Assembly (NCBI RefSeq): GCF_040907265.1
Contig: NZ_JBFOHP010000002.1
Span: 1,240,001 to 1,304,000, forward strand
Length of the DNA stretch: 64,000 nt
Direction: 5' to 3'
Source: Streptomyces sclerotialus
Lineage (GTDB): Bacteria > Actinomycetota > Actinomycetes > Streptomycetales > Streptomycetaceae
Positions 1 through 7,877 of the stretch are shown here, piece after piece. Position 1 is the first letter of the stretch; the number at the start of each line of letters is the position of its first letter. The notes beneath the pieces were generated by a model. The model saw nothing but the letters and a program-made list of their open reading frames with translations, made no database searches and had not been told where the DNA came from. Made by a program: the position numbers and the translations under genes.

Positions 1-7
1 CCGCCAT
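1..7 (-). CDS. First codons of a divergent gene, cut by the window edge
   Basis: The minus strand reads ATGGCGG from position 7 to 1, with a GGAGG ribosome binding site (complement of 13-17) five bases before the ATG. A gene therefore starts here and runs off the left edge. The two inverted repeats between it and queD suggest that it encodes the repressor controlling both genes, perhaps TetR-like, but nothing of the protein is visible. Confidence 0.5.
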
Positions 8-76
8 CACGTCCTCCCTTTCCTCTCGCTCGTCCACACCGTCGCCGGGCGGCCGGTTGCCACACACCGGATTTCC

Positions 77-122
77 ATGTCAGTCTACCTGACATCGAGG
101 TTGTCAGCCTGCCTGACAACCT
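77..122. promoter_or_regulatory. Twin inverted-repeat operators in the queD promoter region
   Basis: Two perfect inverted repeats share the core TGTCAG-N5-CTGACA. The first (77-95) has 7-bp arms and the second (98-122) has 10-bp arms. Both have 5-bp spacers, and their centres lie 24 bp apart, close to two helical turns. They sit between the divergent gene at position 7 and queD at 146. This is the usual arrangement for a dimeric TetR- or MarR-like repressor controlling both directions. The regulator itself is outside the window, so the family is inferred. Confidence 0.8.
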
Positions 123-145
123 TTGGCGCCGTTCAAGGAGAGACG

Positions 146-703
146 ATGACCATCGAATACGCCACCCGCTACCGGCGCGCCTCCCGCATCCCCGCCGAGC
201 CCGGCAAGCCGTACTTCATCGAGAAGGGCGAGGGCGACCGGGCACACCTCTTCGGTGACCTGATCACCGTGTACGCGGGCGGCGAGCAGACCGAGAACAC
301 CTTCAACTTCTTCACCGTCGAAGGCCCCAAGGGCGACCTCATCCCGGCCCATGTGCACGCCGACACCCACGAGGTCTTCTACATCACCCAGGGCGCGGTC
401 CGGCTGTTCGTCGAGGACACCGAGGGCGAGCAGCAGGAGAAGCTGCTCACCCCCGGCGACTTCGGCTTCGTGCCCAAGAACTGCCGGCACGCCTACCGCA
501 TGGAGCGCCACCACAGCCAGGTCGTCGGCGTCGCCGCCGGCCCCGGCGGCACCTTCGAGCGGTTCTTCGAAACGCTCGGCGCGCCCGCCGAGCAACTCGG
601 CCTGCCGCGCGAGCCGGTCGTCCCCGCCCCGGACAAGTTCCGGACGGTGCCGCAGGAGTACGACGTACGGTTCCTCCCCGATCACCAGTGGCGGACCCGG
701 TGA
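146..703 (+). CDS. queD: Quercetin 2,4-dioxygenase (flavonol 2,4-dioxygenase), monocupin, probably nickel-dependent
   Basis: Opens the heterocycle of quercetin and related flavonols with O2, releasing CO and a depside. The 185-residue single cupin carries the metal motif G-X5-HXH-X4-E-X6-G. His69, His71, Glu76 and His115 fall at the numbering known for the nickel ligands of QueD from Streptomyces sp. FLA (186 residues), so the identification is strong. The start is ATG 146 behind AAGGAG. The upstream in-frame ATG at 77 lies inside an operator and is rejected. It overlaps the following esterase by 4 bp. Regulation is probably by the repressor of the twin operators, with the flavonol as a plausible inducer. 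The protein has no signal peptide and should be cytoplasmic. Confidence 0.9.
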   Translation: MTIEYATRYRRASRIPAEPGKPYFIEKGEGDRAHLFGDLITVYAGGEQTENTFNFFTVEGPKGDLIPAHVHADTHEVFYITQGAVRLFVEDTEGEQQEKLLTPGDFGFVPKNCRHAYRMERHHSQVVGVAAGPGGTFERFFETLGAPAEQLGLPREPVVPAPDKFRTVPQEYDVRFLPDHQWRTR

Positions 704-1593
704 CGGGCACCGCTCCGACGGTCCGGGAACTGATCGCCGCGCCGCACCCGGACATCGCGCCGCTGCCGCCGGCGGCCCGCCCCGAGCCCGGCGTGCGCGT
801 CCTGCGCGGGGTGCCCTACGCCGAGGCCGAGGGCAGCCGTCCGCCGGAACTCGATGCCTGGCTCCCCGAAGAGGGCGTCCCCGGGCCCGTCCCGCTGGTG
901 CTGTTCGTGCACGGCGGCGCCTGGCGCCGCGGCCGGCGCGACGACATGGGGACGCGGACGCGGGACTGGGACCCGGGCCCGTTCGCCCGCATCGCGGCGG
1001 CGGGCCTCGCGGTCGCCTGCGTCGACTACCGGCTCAGCGGCGAGGCCGTCTTCCCCGCTCCGCTGGACGACCTGCGGGCCGCGCTGCGGTGGCTCACGCT
1101 CCGCTCCGCCGAGCTGGGCATCGACACCGGCCGGACGGTGGTGTGGGGCGAGTCCGCCGGCGGCCACCTCGCCTCCCTGCTCGCCCTCACCCCCGGCCCC
1201 ACCGTGCCGGCCCCCGTCGGCGCCGTCATCTGGTACGGGCCCAGCGACCTGACCGCGGCCCGCGGGGCCTTCGACCCGCACGATCCCCGTACGCCCGAAG
1301 CGCTGCTGCTCGGCGCGGCCCCGGCCGGCTGCCCGGAGCGGGCGCGGGACGCCAGTCCGGTCGCCCACGCGCACGCCGGTGCTCCGCCCTTCCTCCTCGT
1401 GCACGGCGACGCGGACACGATGGTGTCGTGCACGCACAGCGAGGCCCTCGCCGGGGCGCTGGAGGCCGCCGGCGCGCGGGCCGAGCTGCGGCGGGTACCG
1501 GGCGCCGACCACGGGTGGTACGGGGCGGCCGACGACCAGGTGGCAGACGTCTTCACGGAGTCGCTGCGCTTCGCCCGGCGCGTGGTGGCCTGA
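700..1593 (+). CDS. Alpha/beta-hydrolase esterase coupled to queD
   Basis: Hormone-sensitive-lipase-like alpha/beta hydrolase of about 297 residues. Counting from the alternative GTG at 688, it shows the oxyanion-hole HGG (75-77), nucleophile GESAGG (Ser156), an acid residue in HGDAD (241-243) and His275 in GADHGW. The GTG at 700 overlaps the queD stop as GTGA, which favours that start. GTG 688 is also possible and neither has a clear Shine-Dalgarno. Because quercetinase produces a depside ester, an esterase translated from the same message is a good candidate for depside hydrolysis to protocatechuate and a phloroglucinol carboxylate. That role is inferred; the family alone only supports carboxylesterase. 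Confidence 0.75.
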   Translation: MTGTAPTVRELIAAPHPDIAPLPPAARPEPGVRVLRGVPYAEAEGSRPPELDAWLPEEGVPGPVPLVLFVHGGAWRRGRRDDMGTRTRDWDPGPFARIAAAGLAVACVDYRLSGEAVFPAPLDDLRAALRWLTLRSAELGIDTGRTVVWGESAGGHLASLLALTPGPTVPAPVGAVIWYGPSDLTAARGAFDPHDPRTPEALLLGAAPAGCPERARDASPVAHAHAGAPPFLLVHGDADTMVSCTHSEALAGALEAAGARAELRRVPGADHGWYGAADDQVADVFTESLRFARRVVA

Positions 1594-1615
1594 GCGGACG
1601 CGGTGGACCGGAGGC

Positions 1616-1647
1616 GGCCCCGTCCGTCTCCGGCCCCGTCCGTCTCA
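1616..1647. repeat. Two tandem 16-bp copies in a convergent gap
   Basis: GGCCCCGTCCGTCTCC is followed directly by a second copy differing in the last base. It lies in the 167-bp gap between the esterase (+) and the LuxR gene (-). No clear terminator hairpin was seen in this gap. Confidence 0.6.
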
Positions 1648-1760
1648 CGGCAGCAGCCTGGGGCCCGAGCGACACCCGCAGCGGGGTGACGCAGGACACG
1701 GGCGCGTTCGCGAAGGCGCCGGCGGGCCCCGCGGACCAGGGCGTGTCCGTCGGGGGCCGG

Positions 1761-4637
1761 TCACATGGGCGCGGTGGACTTCTCCGCGCGGTCCACGAGA
1801 CGGGCGAGTTCCAGGCGGGAGCGTACGCCCAGTACCGCGAAGACGTTCCGCAGGTGGTGGTCGACGGTCCGGGGGCTCACGGACAGCCGGAGGGCGACCT
1901 CGCGGTTGGTGGCGCCCTCCGCCACGCAGCGGGCGATGCGCAGCTGCTGCGGGGTGAGACCGGCGAGCGGACCCGCCGGTCCGGCGCCGGGCGCTTCCCC
2001 GGTGGCGGGCGCGTCGCCCGTGGCGCGCAGTTCGGCGCGGGTCTGCTCGGTCCAGGCGCGGGCGCCGCACCCCTCGAAGGCGACCAGCGCGTCCCGCAGC
2101 ACGCCTCTGGCGGGGCCGGGGCGGCGTCTGCGCCGAAGCCACTTGCCGTGCAGGAGCAGGGTCCTGGCGCGTTCGAAGTCGTTGACGGTGTCCTCGTGGC
2201 GCGCGCGGGCCTCCTCGTAGTACGCGTCGGCCGCCGCCGCTGCCCGGCCGCCGCCGGTTCCGGCCAGCAGCGCGCGGCAGCGGGCCAGTTGGGCGGGGGC
2301 GGCGGGGTCGGCTCCGAGGTCCGCCCAGACGGCGAACTCCTCGACGGCGGCGCGGGCCGCTTCGGTCTCACCCGCCTGTACCGCCGCTTCGGCGTAGCAG
2401 GGCACGGCCAGCATGCGTACGGCGAAGTGGCCCTGCCGGGGGCCGGGGCTGACCAGCGGGCCGAGCCGGGCCGCTGCCTCGTCGACCCGGCCGGCGCCCA
2501 GGTCGGCGCGGGCCAGCGCCCAGCGGGTGAGCGTGGCGACCTGGACCAGCCCGTGCGGCCCCGCGACGGCGGCGGCCGCCGTGGCGTGGGCGGTCAGCGC
2601 GTCGGTGTCGCCCTCGACGGAGGCGACCAGGGCCAGGATGGCGTGCTGGTGGGCCGCGATGTTGCGCTGTCCGGCGCGGTGCGCGGTCCGCAGCCCTTCC
2701 TCGGCGTGGACGCGGGCGCGCGGATGCCGGCCGGCCCGCAGCTCGCCGTAGGCCAGGTGCTCCAGGGCCTGCGGGACCAGCGTGGCGCGGCCCAGCGCGC
2801 GTGCGGCCGCGAGGGCGCGCGCGTTGACCCGGCAGGCGGCCTCCAGGTCGCCGACGACCAGCGCGGCGACCCCGGCCCGCAACAGCACCTCGGGGTCCTC
2901 GGCGCGCCCGGTACGGGCGAGCATCCGCCGCAGCGGCCCGATCCCCGCGTCGAGCCGCCCGCTCAGCACGGCGGCCATGCCGGTGCGGTAGTCCTCGGGG
3001 AGGGGCCCGGAGGGGCCCGAGGCCGCGTCGCCCCCGCGTCCCGGAGTGCCGGCGGTCGCGTCCCCGCGGGCGCCGGTTCGTTCCGGTCCGCCGCCGAGTG
3101 CTTCCACGTACGCAGCGGCGTCCCCCATCGCCCAGGCGGCCTCCGTGGCGGCGAGGCGGGCGGTGAGAGCGGCGGTGGCGTCGTGCGGGCCGAGCAGGGC
3201 CGCCGCGACGAGGAGTTCTTCCCTGGCGTCGGCGACCGGGCCGTCCCGCAGGGACAGCAGTCCGTGTACCAGTTCGGCGTGGCCGCGGACCGGCGCGGCG
3301 GCCGGCAGCGCGCGGACCGGCGCGAGCAGGTCGCGGGCGCGGCCGGGGCGGCCCGCGAGCCGTGCGTGGTCGGCCGCAGCGGTCAGCCGGGTGGCCCGGT
3401 CGGTGCCGTACTCGGTGAGACGCGCCGAGACGGCCAGCGCCACCGAGCGTTCCTCGTGCGTGAGGTGGGGCCCGCCGGTCCGGGCCGCCGCGGCCAGCCG
3501 GCCGGCGAGTTCGGGGTCGGGACCGTCGGCCGCCAGGGCGCGGTGCAGCAGGTGCGGCAGCCGTGGCGGGCCGCCGCCGTCGGCCTCGGCGGCCGATGCC
3601 AGCAGCGCGTGCGCGGCCCGGCGCCGGGCGAGGGGCACGGCTTCGTAGAGGGCCCGGCGGAGCAGTGCGCTGCCGAAGTGGATGCGCTCCCCCGCGGTGC
3701 GGACCAGCCCCGCGGTCTCCGCGGGTGCCAGGGCCGCCGCTCCGAGTCCGGCGGCCGCGGCGGCCCGCAGGACGAGTGCCGCGTCGGCGCCGGGGCCTTC
3801 GGGGTGCTGTTCCTGTGCGGCGGCGGCCAGCAGCAGGAGGCGGCGGGTGTCGGGCGGCAGCTCCGCCGGGCGGGCCCCCAGGGCGCGGAGCAGGGTCGCG
3901 GGGTCGGCGAGCGGCCGGGGCAGCGGCGTGAGCCCGGAGAGCTGGGACGGGGTGAGGCCTGCGGTGAGCTCGGCGAGCAGCCGGGGGTTGCCTTCCGCCG
4001 CCCGTGCCAGTTCCTCCCGTACGGCCGGCGCTGCACGGCCTTCGGTGAGGTCGTCGAGGAGTGCGGCCGCTGCGGGCCCGTCGAGGGGGCCGAGGGTCAC
4101 GCGGGGCAGGCCCGCGAGCGCGTGGTCGTGCGCGCGGTGGGCGGCGACCGAGAGGAGCAGGCCGACGGGGGCCGTCGCGGTGCGGAGGTGGTGTGCGGCC
4201 CGGCCCAGTTCCGTGCGGGTCGGCGCGTCCCACAGGTGGACGTCGTCGGCGCAGAGCAGGAGGGGGCGGCCGGCGCCCGCGGTGCGTAACAGCCGGGACA
4301 GGGCGTCCCGTTCGCGTCCCGGGCCGGGGGCTTCCGCCGTGCGGGCGTCCGGCCATTCCTCGGCGGCCGTACGGAGGAGGGCGCGGATTCCTCCGTACGG
4401 CCGCGTGGCGTCTCCCGGTGCGGCCCGTACCAGCAGGGCGCGGCCCGCCCGGAAGTCCTGGACGGTGCGTTCCAGGAACGCGGTGCGGCCGAGGCCGGGG
4501 CCCGCCGCGCACACCAGGGCGCCTCCTGTGCCGTGCTCCAGGCTGCTCGACAGGGTGTGCGCGGCGGCGAGTTCGGTGTCCCTGCCGTGGATCCGGCGAG
4601 GACTGCGCACGGTCTTCGGTCCGGTCACGTCCGCCAC
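1761..4637 (-). CDS. Large ATP-binding LuxR-family (LAL/MalT-like) transcriptional regulator
   Basis: 958 residues with an N-terminal AAA-type module, a long Ala/Leu-rich TPR-like middle and a C-terminal LuxR helix-turn-helix (about 891-950, with TPQQLRIARCVAEG and SPRTVDHHL). The P-loop at about 45-52 reads AGPGLGRT, with Arg where the invariant Walker Lys is expected. The Walker-B-like segment LLLCADDVHLWD follows at about 127-137. Codon 117 is TTA (4287-4289), so translation should need the bldA leucyl-tRNA. The start is GTG 4637. It lies downstream of the cutinase and is the last gene on this strand before the quercetinase pair. It is a candidate regulator of the cutinase/pectin genes or of secondary metabolism; the target is unknown. 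ATP binding should be treated as unproven. Confidence 0.85.
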   Translation of the reverse strand: MADVTGPKTVRSPRRIHGRDTELAAAHTLSSSLEHGTGGALVCAAGPGLGRTAFLERTVQDFRAGRALLVRAAPGDATRPYGGIRALLRTAAEEWPDARTAEAPGPGRERDALSRLLRTAGAGRPLLLCADDVHLWDAPTRTELGRAAHHLRTATAPVGLLLSVAAHRAHDHALAGLPRVTLGPLDGPAAAALLDDLTEGRAAPAVREELARAAEGNPRLLAELTAGLTPSQLSGLTPLPRPLADPATLLRALGARPAELPPDTRRLLLLAAAAQEQHPEGPGADAALVLRAAAAAGLGAAALAPAETAGLVRTAGERIHFGSALLRRALYEAVPLARRRAAHALLASAAEADGGGPPRLPHLLHRALAADGPDPELAGRLAAAARTGGPHLTHEERSVALAVSARLTEYGTDRATRLTAAADHARLAGRPGRARDLLAPVRALPAAAPVRGHAELVHGLLSLRDGPVADAREELLVAAALLGPHDATAALTARLAATEAAWAMGDAAAYVEALGGGPERTGARGDATAGTPGRGGDAASGPSGPLPEDYRTGMAAVLSGRLDAGIGPLRRMLARTGRAEDPEVLLRAGVAALVVGDLEAACRVNARALAAARALGRATLVPQALEHLAYGELRAGRHPRARVHAEEGLRTAHRAGQRNIAAHQHAILALVASVEGDTDALTAHATAAAAVAGPHGLVQVATLTRWALARADLGAGRVDEAAARLGPLVSPGPRQGHFAVRMLAVPCYAEAAVQAGETEAARAAVEEFAVWADLGADPAAPAQLARCRALLAGTGGGRAAAAADAYYEEARARHEDTVNDFERARTLLLHGKWLRRRRRPGPARGVLRDALVAFEGCGARAWTEQTRAELRATGDAPATGEAPGAGPAGPLAGLTPQQLRIARCVAEGATNREVALRLSVSPRTVDHHLRNVFAVLGVRSRLELARLVDRAEKSTAPM

Positions 4638-4719
4638 GTTACTGGCGTGTAAACGCTCACGGAACCCCTTCGTCCGGCGAACTCACCGGCCTCACCGGCA
4701 CCTCGGCCCGCCTCCGGGG

Positions 4720-5652
4720 TCAGGAGGTGTGCGGGCAGTTGCCGCGGTACTCCTCGATCGTCAGGCTCGGCCGGGGCAGCGGGCAGAGGAACTGCTCGTA
4801 GCGGGTGTCGTTGTCGATGAACCGCTTGAGCCAGGAGATGCTGTACTTGGCGATCGTGGTGTTGGAGGTGTTCGGCGTGAAGTGCGACGCGCCGTTCAGC
4901 TCCAGGTACGCCTTGTCCAGTGAGCCGGACAGGCTCTCGTAGAACGGCTCGGAGTGGGTCGCGACCGGGGCGATCGTGTCGCCGTCCGCGCCGACGACCA
5001 GGGTCGGGGTCGTCAGCTCCGGCCAGCTCTTGTCGAGGTTCCAGCCGGTCAGCGGGATCGCCGCCTGGAGGGACGGACGGCTCTTGGCGGCCTCCAGCGT
5101 GCCGCCGCCGCCCATGGAGTGGCCCATCACGCCGAGGCGGCTGCTGTCGATCCGGTTGCGCACCGAGCTGCGCTCGGTGAGGTAGTCCAGCGCGGCGAGG
5201 AGCTGGCGGCCCCGGCTGTCGGGCTGGTCGAGCGTGGTGTTCGTGTCGATGGTGAACACCACGAAGCCCTGGGAGGCCAGCCGCGGACCGAGCCAGGCGA
5301 TGGACGACTGGTAGGCGGTGTAGCCGGGCGAGATGGCGACGGCTCCGAAGGTGCCGTCGGCGGTGGAGGTCGGGTAGTAGATGGTGCCGCCGCCGAAGCC
5401 GGTGACGCCCAGGGAGGAGACGGTGGTCTGCGAGACGGCGTACGGGCCGCGCGACGCCTCGATGCTGGAGACCGTGGGCTCCGGGCCCCGCTCGTACGGG
5501 TTGTCCGCGGCCTGGGCCGCCATCGGCTGGGAGGCGAGCAGGCCGCCCGCTGCCAGGAGGCCGGCCATTCCCCACCGCGTCAGGCGGGTTCTGAGCCGGC
5601 CCGGCTGACGGCGGTCCGGGGTGCCGGCGGACACACTGCTGTGCTGCTGCAC
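4720..5652 (-). CDS. Secreted cutinase / polyester hydrolase (TfCut2-like, type I PETase fold)
   Basis: 310-residue precursor with a Sec signal peptide ending near AAQA (about 48), then an alpha/beta hydrolase. Catalytic Ser179 lies in GHSMGGGG, Asp225 in [10 protein letters not shown] and His257 in GASHFTPN. Cys290 and Cys306 at the C-terminus should form the usual disulfide. Segments such as [20 protein letters not shown] and [12 protein letters not shown] match Thermobifida cutinases closely, including the subsite residues GYTAY and GWNLDKSW. It should hydrolyse cutin and small polyesters outside the cell. The start is GTG 5652 behind GAGAGGAAC. It lies 126 bp downstream of the pectate lyase and fits plant-surface attack before pectin digestion. 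The substrate is inferred from family. Confidence 0.9.
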   Translation of the reverse strand: MQQHSSVSAGTPDRRQPGRLRTRLTRWGMAGLLAAGGLLASQPMAAQAADNPYERGPEPTVSSIEASRGPYAVSQTTVSSLGVTGFGGGTIYYPTSTADGTFGAVAISPGYTAYQSSIAWLGPRLASQGFVVFTIDTNTTLDQPDSRGRQLLAALDYLTERSSVRNRIDSSRLGVMGHSMGGGGTLEAAKSRPSLQAAIPLTGWNLDKSWPELTTPTLVVGADGDTIAPVATHSEPFYESLSGSLDKAYLELNGASHFTPNTSNTTIAKYSISWLKRFIDNDTRYEQFLCPLPRPSLTIEEYRGNCPHTS

Positions 5653-5778
5653 GACGGAGTTCCTCTCGGTTGTGGTCGCTGACGTCCGTCACTCTCGTGC
5701 CGTACGGCCTCGCGCACATCGGCGAAATCACCGGTCTTGGCGCGGGCGCGGCGGCCCGGCCGCCGCGCCCGGCCACCG

Positions 5779-7074
5779 TCAGCGCAGCCGGCCGGCGCCC
5801 GCCCTGTGACCGACGAGGCCGGGGACCGCCCGCGGGTCGTCGACACGGGTCCGCAGGGTGGGCGTCCAGCCCGCGCCGGACGTCAGCTGCTGGTCCGGGA
5901 ACTCCGCGTTGTGCAGGGCGATCAGGTCGGCCGGGCGGCCGTTGACGCGGTTGCCCTCCGCGGTGACCGGCGCCTCCTTCCACTTCTTGAGGATCCGGCC
6001 GGCGCCGGTGCCCGGCGGCAGGGTGACGGCGTTCTTCTCGGCGACCAGCCGGGATTCCATGCCGATGCCGAAGCTGTAGGCGTACGCCGTGCCCGCCCCC
6101 ACCACGTAGTGGTTGTTGTACGCGTCGACCTTGCCGAAGCGGACGCGGGGCGCGCGCTCGGTCACGTCGCGGAAGAGGTTGTGGTGCAGGGTGACGCGCA
6201 GCTTGCCGCGGTCGGTGGCGCCCGCGCTGTCGCTGTTGCCGATCATGAGGGTCTTGTCGTGGTCGGTGAAGACGTTCCAGGAGGCGGTGACGAGGTCGGC
6301 GCCGCGCACGATGTCGAGCTCGCCGTCGTGCCGCTGGTACAGCTCGCCGTAGTACGACGGCAGCGAGCTGTCGGGGTGCGCGCCGTCGGTGAAGGTGTTG
6401 TGGTCCAGCCAGACGTGGGTGGAGCCGGTGACGGCCATGCTGTCGTACTCGGAGTTCCAGGCGCCGGTCGCACCGTCCGTGGGGTCCCACTGCGGGAAGC
6501 AGTCCAGCGGGCTCTCGACGGTGAGGTTGCGGACGATGACGTTGTCCGTGTTCTCGATCTGGAGACTGCCGCCGGTGATCCCGGCGTGCGCGCCGAGGCC
6601 GACGAGGGTGGTGTCGGCGGGGACGTACGCCTTGACGGCCGCGGCCTGGTTGCGTTGCGAGGCGGCGCGCAGGTCCTCCTGTTCGCCGCTGACGGGGCGG
6701 TCGCGGCCCCATACGGCGGGGTCGTAGTCGGCGAGGTAGCGGTCGAAGTCGTAGCCGTCGGCCTCGAAGGCCGCGCAGCCGGCGGCGGTGGCGTCCAGGA
6801 TGCCCCTGACCTTGATGATGCGCGGGGCGCCGGGGTCGTCGGCGAGGGCGGATCTCAGCTGGTCCCAGGTGGTGACCGTGTAGGTGTGCGCGGCGTCGGC
6901 GCGCGCGCCGCCGGTGGTCCCGCCGTCGGCGGACGCCCAGCCGTCGCGGGCGGGGAGGACGTCCCGGCCGGACGGGGTGGCGTGGGCCGGTCCGGTGCCG
7001 GTGAGCGCGAGCACGGCGCAGCCCGCCAGTGCGACCGCGGTGGTGGTACGTCTCCTCGTGCCGCGTGTTCTCAT
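5779..7074 (-). CDS. Secreted pectate lyase, polysaccharide lyase family 1
   Basis: 431-residue precursor with a Sec signal ending at AHA (about 32). It carries the PL1 hallmarks: the parallel beta-helix motif VWLDHNTFTDG (221-231) and the catalytic RAPRVR (RxPxxR, Arg307 to Arg312) followed by GKVDAYNN. It cleaves polygalacturonate by calcium-assisted beta-elimination outside the cell. The ATG at 7074 overlaps the stop of the acetylesterase (7071) as ATGA, fixing the start; an upstream in-frame extension runs through the neighbouring gene and is rejected. It is the last gene of the tightly packed pectin array and is presumably co-transcribed with the esterase and binding protein. Confidence 0.92.
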   Translation of the reverse strand: MRTRGTRRRTTTAVALAGCAVLALTGTGPAHATPSGRDVLPARDGWASADGGTTGGARADAAHTYTVTTWDQLRSALADDPGAPRIIKVRGILDATAAGCAAFEADGYDFDRYLADYDPAVWGRDRPVSGEQEDLRAASQRNQAAAVKAYVPADTTLVGLGAHAGITGGSLQIENTDNVIVRNLTVESPLDCFPQWDPTDGATGAWNSEYDSMAVTGSTHVWLDHNTFTDGAHPDSSLPSYYGELYQRHDGELDIVRGADLVTASWNVFTDHDKTLMIGNSDSAGATDRGKLRVTLHHNLFRDVTERAPRVRFGKVDAYNNHYVVGAGTAYAYSFGIGMESRLVAEKNAVTLPPGTGAGRILKKWKEAPVTAEGNRVNGRPADLIALHNAEFPDQQLTSGAGWTPTLRTRVDDPRAVPGLVGHRAGAGRLR

Positions 7075-7877
7075 GCGCCGTTCCCTTCCGGCCAGGTGAT
7101 CCAGGACGTGGGTATCTCGTCGTCGAGGCGGCGTACGCCGCGCGGGGCGAGCAGCCGCTCCTCGGCCAGCCCCGCCGCGACCAGCCGGGCCACGGCGATG
7201 GCGCCGGGCGGGTTGAAGTGGGTGTTGTCCTGCTCGTCCGCCGTCCAGTTGAAGTACGTCCTGGTCTCCTCGGGGCCGAGCTTCTGCCACAGCGCGAGGG
7301 ACCGCTCCTGGATGTCGAGCAGCGGTACGTCCGTCTCGGCGGCCAGGGCCCGCATCGCCGCGGGGTACTCGCCGTGGGTGGGCAGGGCGTTGCCCCCGGC
7401 GTCGAAGCGCCGGCGTTCCACGGAGGTCAGCAGGACGGGCCGTGCGCCGCGGTCACGGGCCCCGTCGAGGTACTGCCGCAGGTGGTCCTGGTACGTGGTC
7501 CAGGCCTCGGTGTACCGGGTGGGGTCGTCCTTCTTCTCGTCGTTGTGGCCGAACTGGACGAGGAGGAGGTCGCCGGGGCGCAGCACGGCGAGGACGGCGG
7601 TCAGCCGTCCCTCGTCGATGAAGCTCTTGGCACTGCGGCCGTTGACGGCGTGGTTGGTGACGGGCACGTCCGGGTGCAGGAAGAAGGGCAGCGCCATGCC
7701 CCAGCCGGTCTCGGGTGCGGCGTCGGCGTACTTCTGGGCGGCGGTCGAGTCGCCGGCGAGGTGGAGTGCGGGCATGCGGCGGCGGCCTCCTGAGGCGGCG
7801 AGGGCGGCCGGGGCCGCGGCGAGCGCGAGGGGGATCCCCGCGAGGGCCGCGGCCACCCGGCGCCGGGTGAGTGTCAC
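7071..7877 (-). CDS. Rhamnogalacturonan acetylesterase, SGNH family (CE12)
   Basis: 268 residues with a hydrophobic N-terminal signal (about 1-28). The four SGNH blocks are visible: GDSTAA (Ser44), the Gly of NGRS (about 80), GHND (Asn112) and DNTH (Asp217-His220). It removes acetyl groups from galacturonate in RG-I or homogalacturonan, opening it to lyases. The start is GTG 7877, overlapping the binding-protein stop (7874) by four bases; its own stop overlaps the pectate lyase start. Both overlaps indicate translational coupling. A second CE12 lies at 24694-25743, with a different N-terminal part, so the two may differ in substrate. Confidence 0.88.
   Translation of the reverse strand: MTLTRRRVAAALAGIPLALAAAPAALAASGGRRRMPALHLAGDSTAAQKYADAAPETGWGMALPFFLHPDVPVTNHAVNGRSAKSFIDEGRLTAVLAVLRPGDLLLVQFGHNDEKKDDPTRYTEAWTTYQDHLRQYLDGARDRGARPVLLTSVERRRFDAGGNALPTHGEYPAAMRALAAETDVPLLDIQERSLALWQKLGPEETRTYFNWTADEQDNTHFNPPGAIAVARLVAAGLAEERLLAPRGVRRLDDEIPTSWITWPEGNGA

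Noticed and set aside
77..145. Longer start for queD at ATG 77
   Set aside because: The ATG lies in the first operator, has no ribosome binding site, and the ATG at 146 gives the exact family length and residue numbering.
351..4289. A 1312-codon open frame on the plus strand
   Set aside because: It is Arg/Gly/Pro-rich, crosses queD, the esterase and the LuxR gene, and has no domain. It is a typical high-GC shadow frame.
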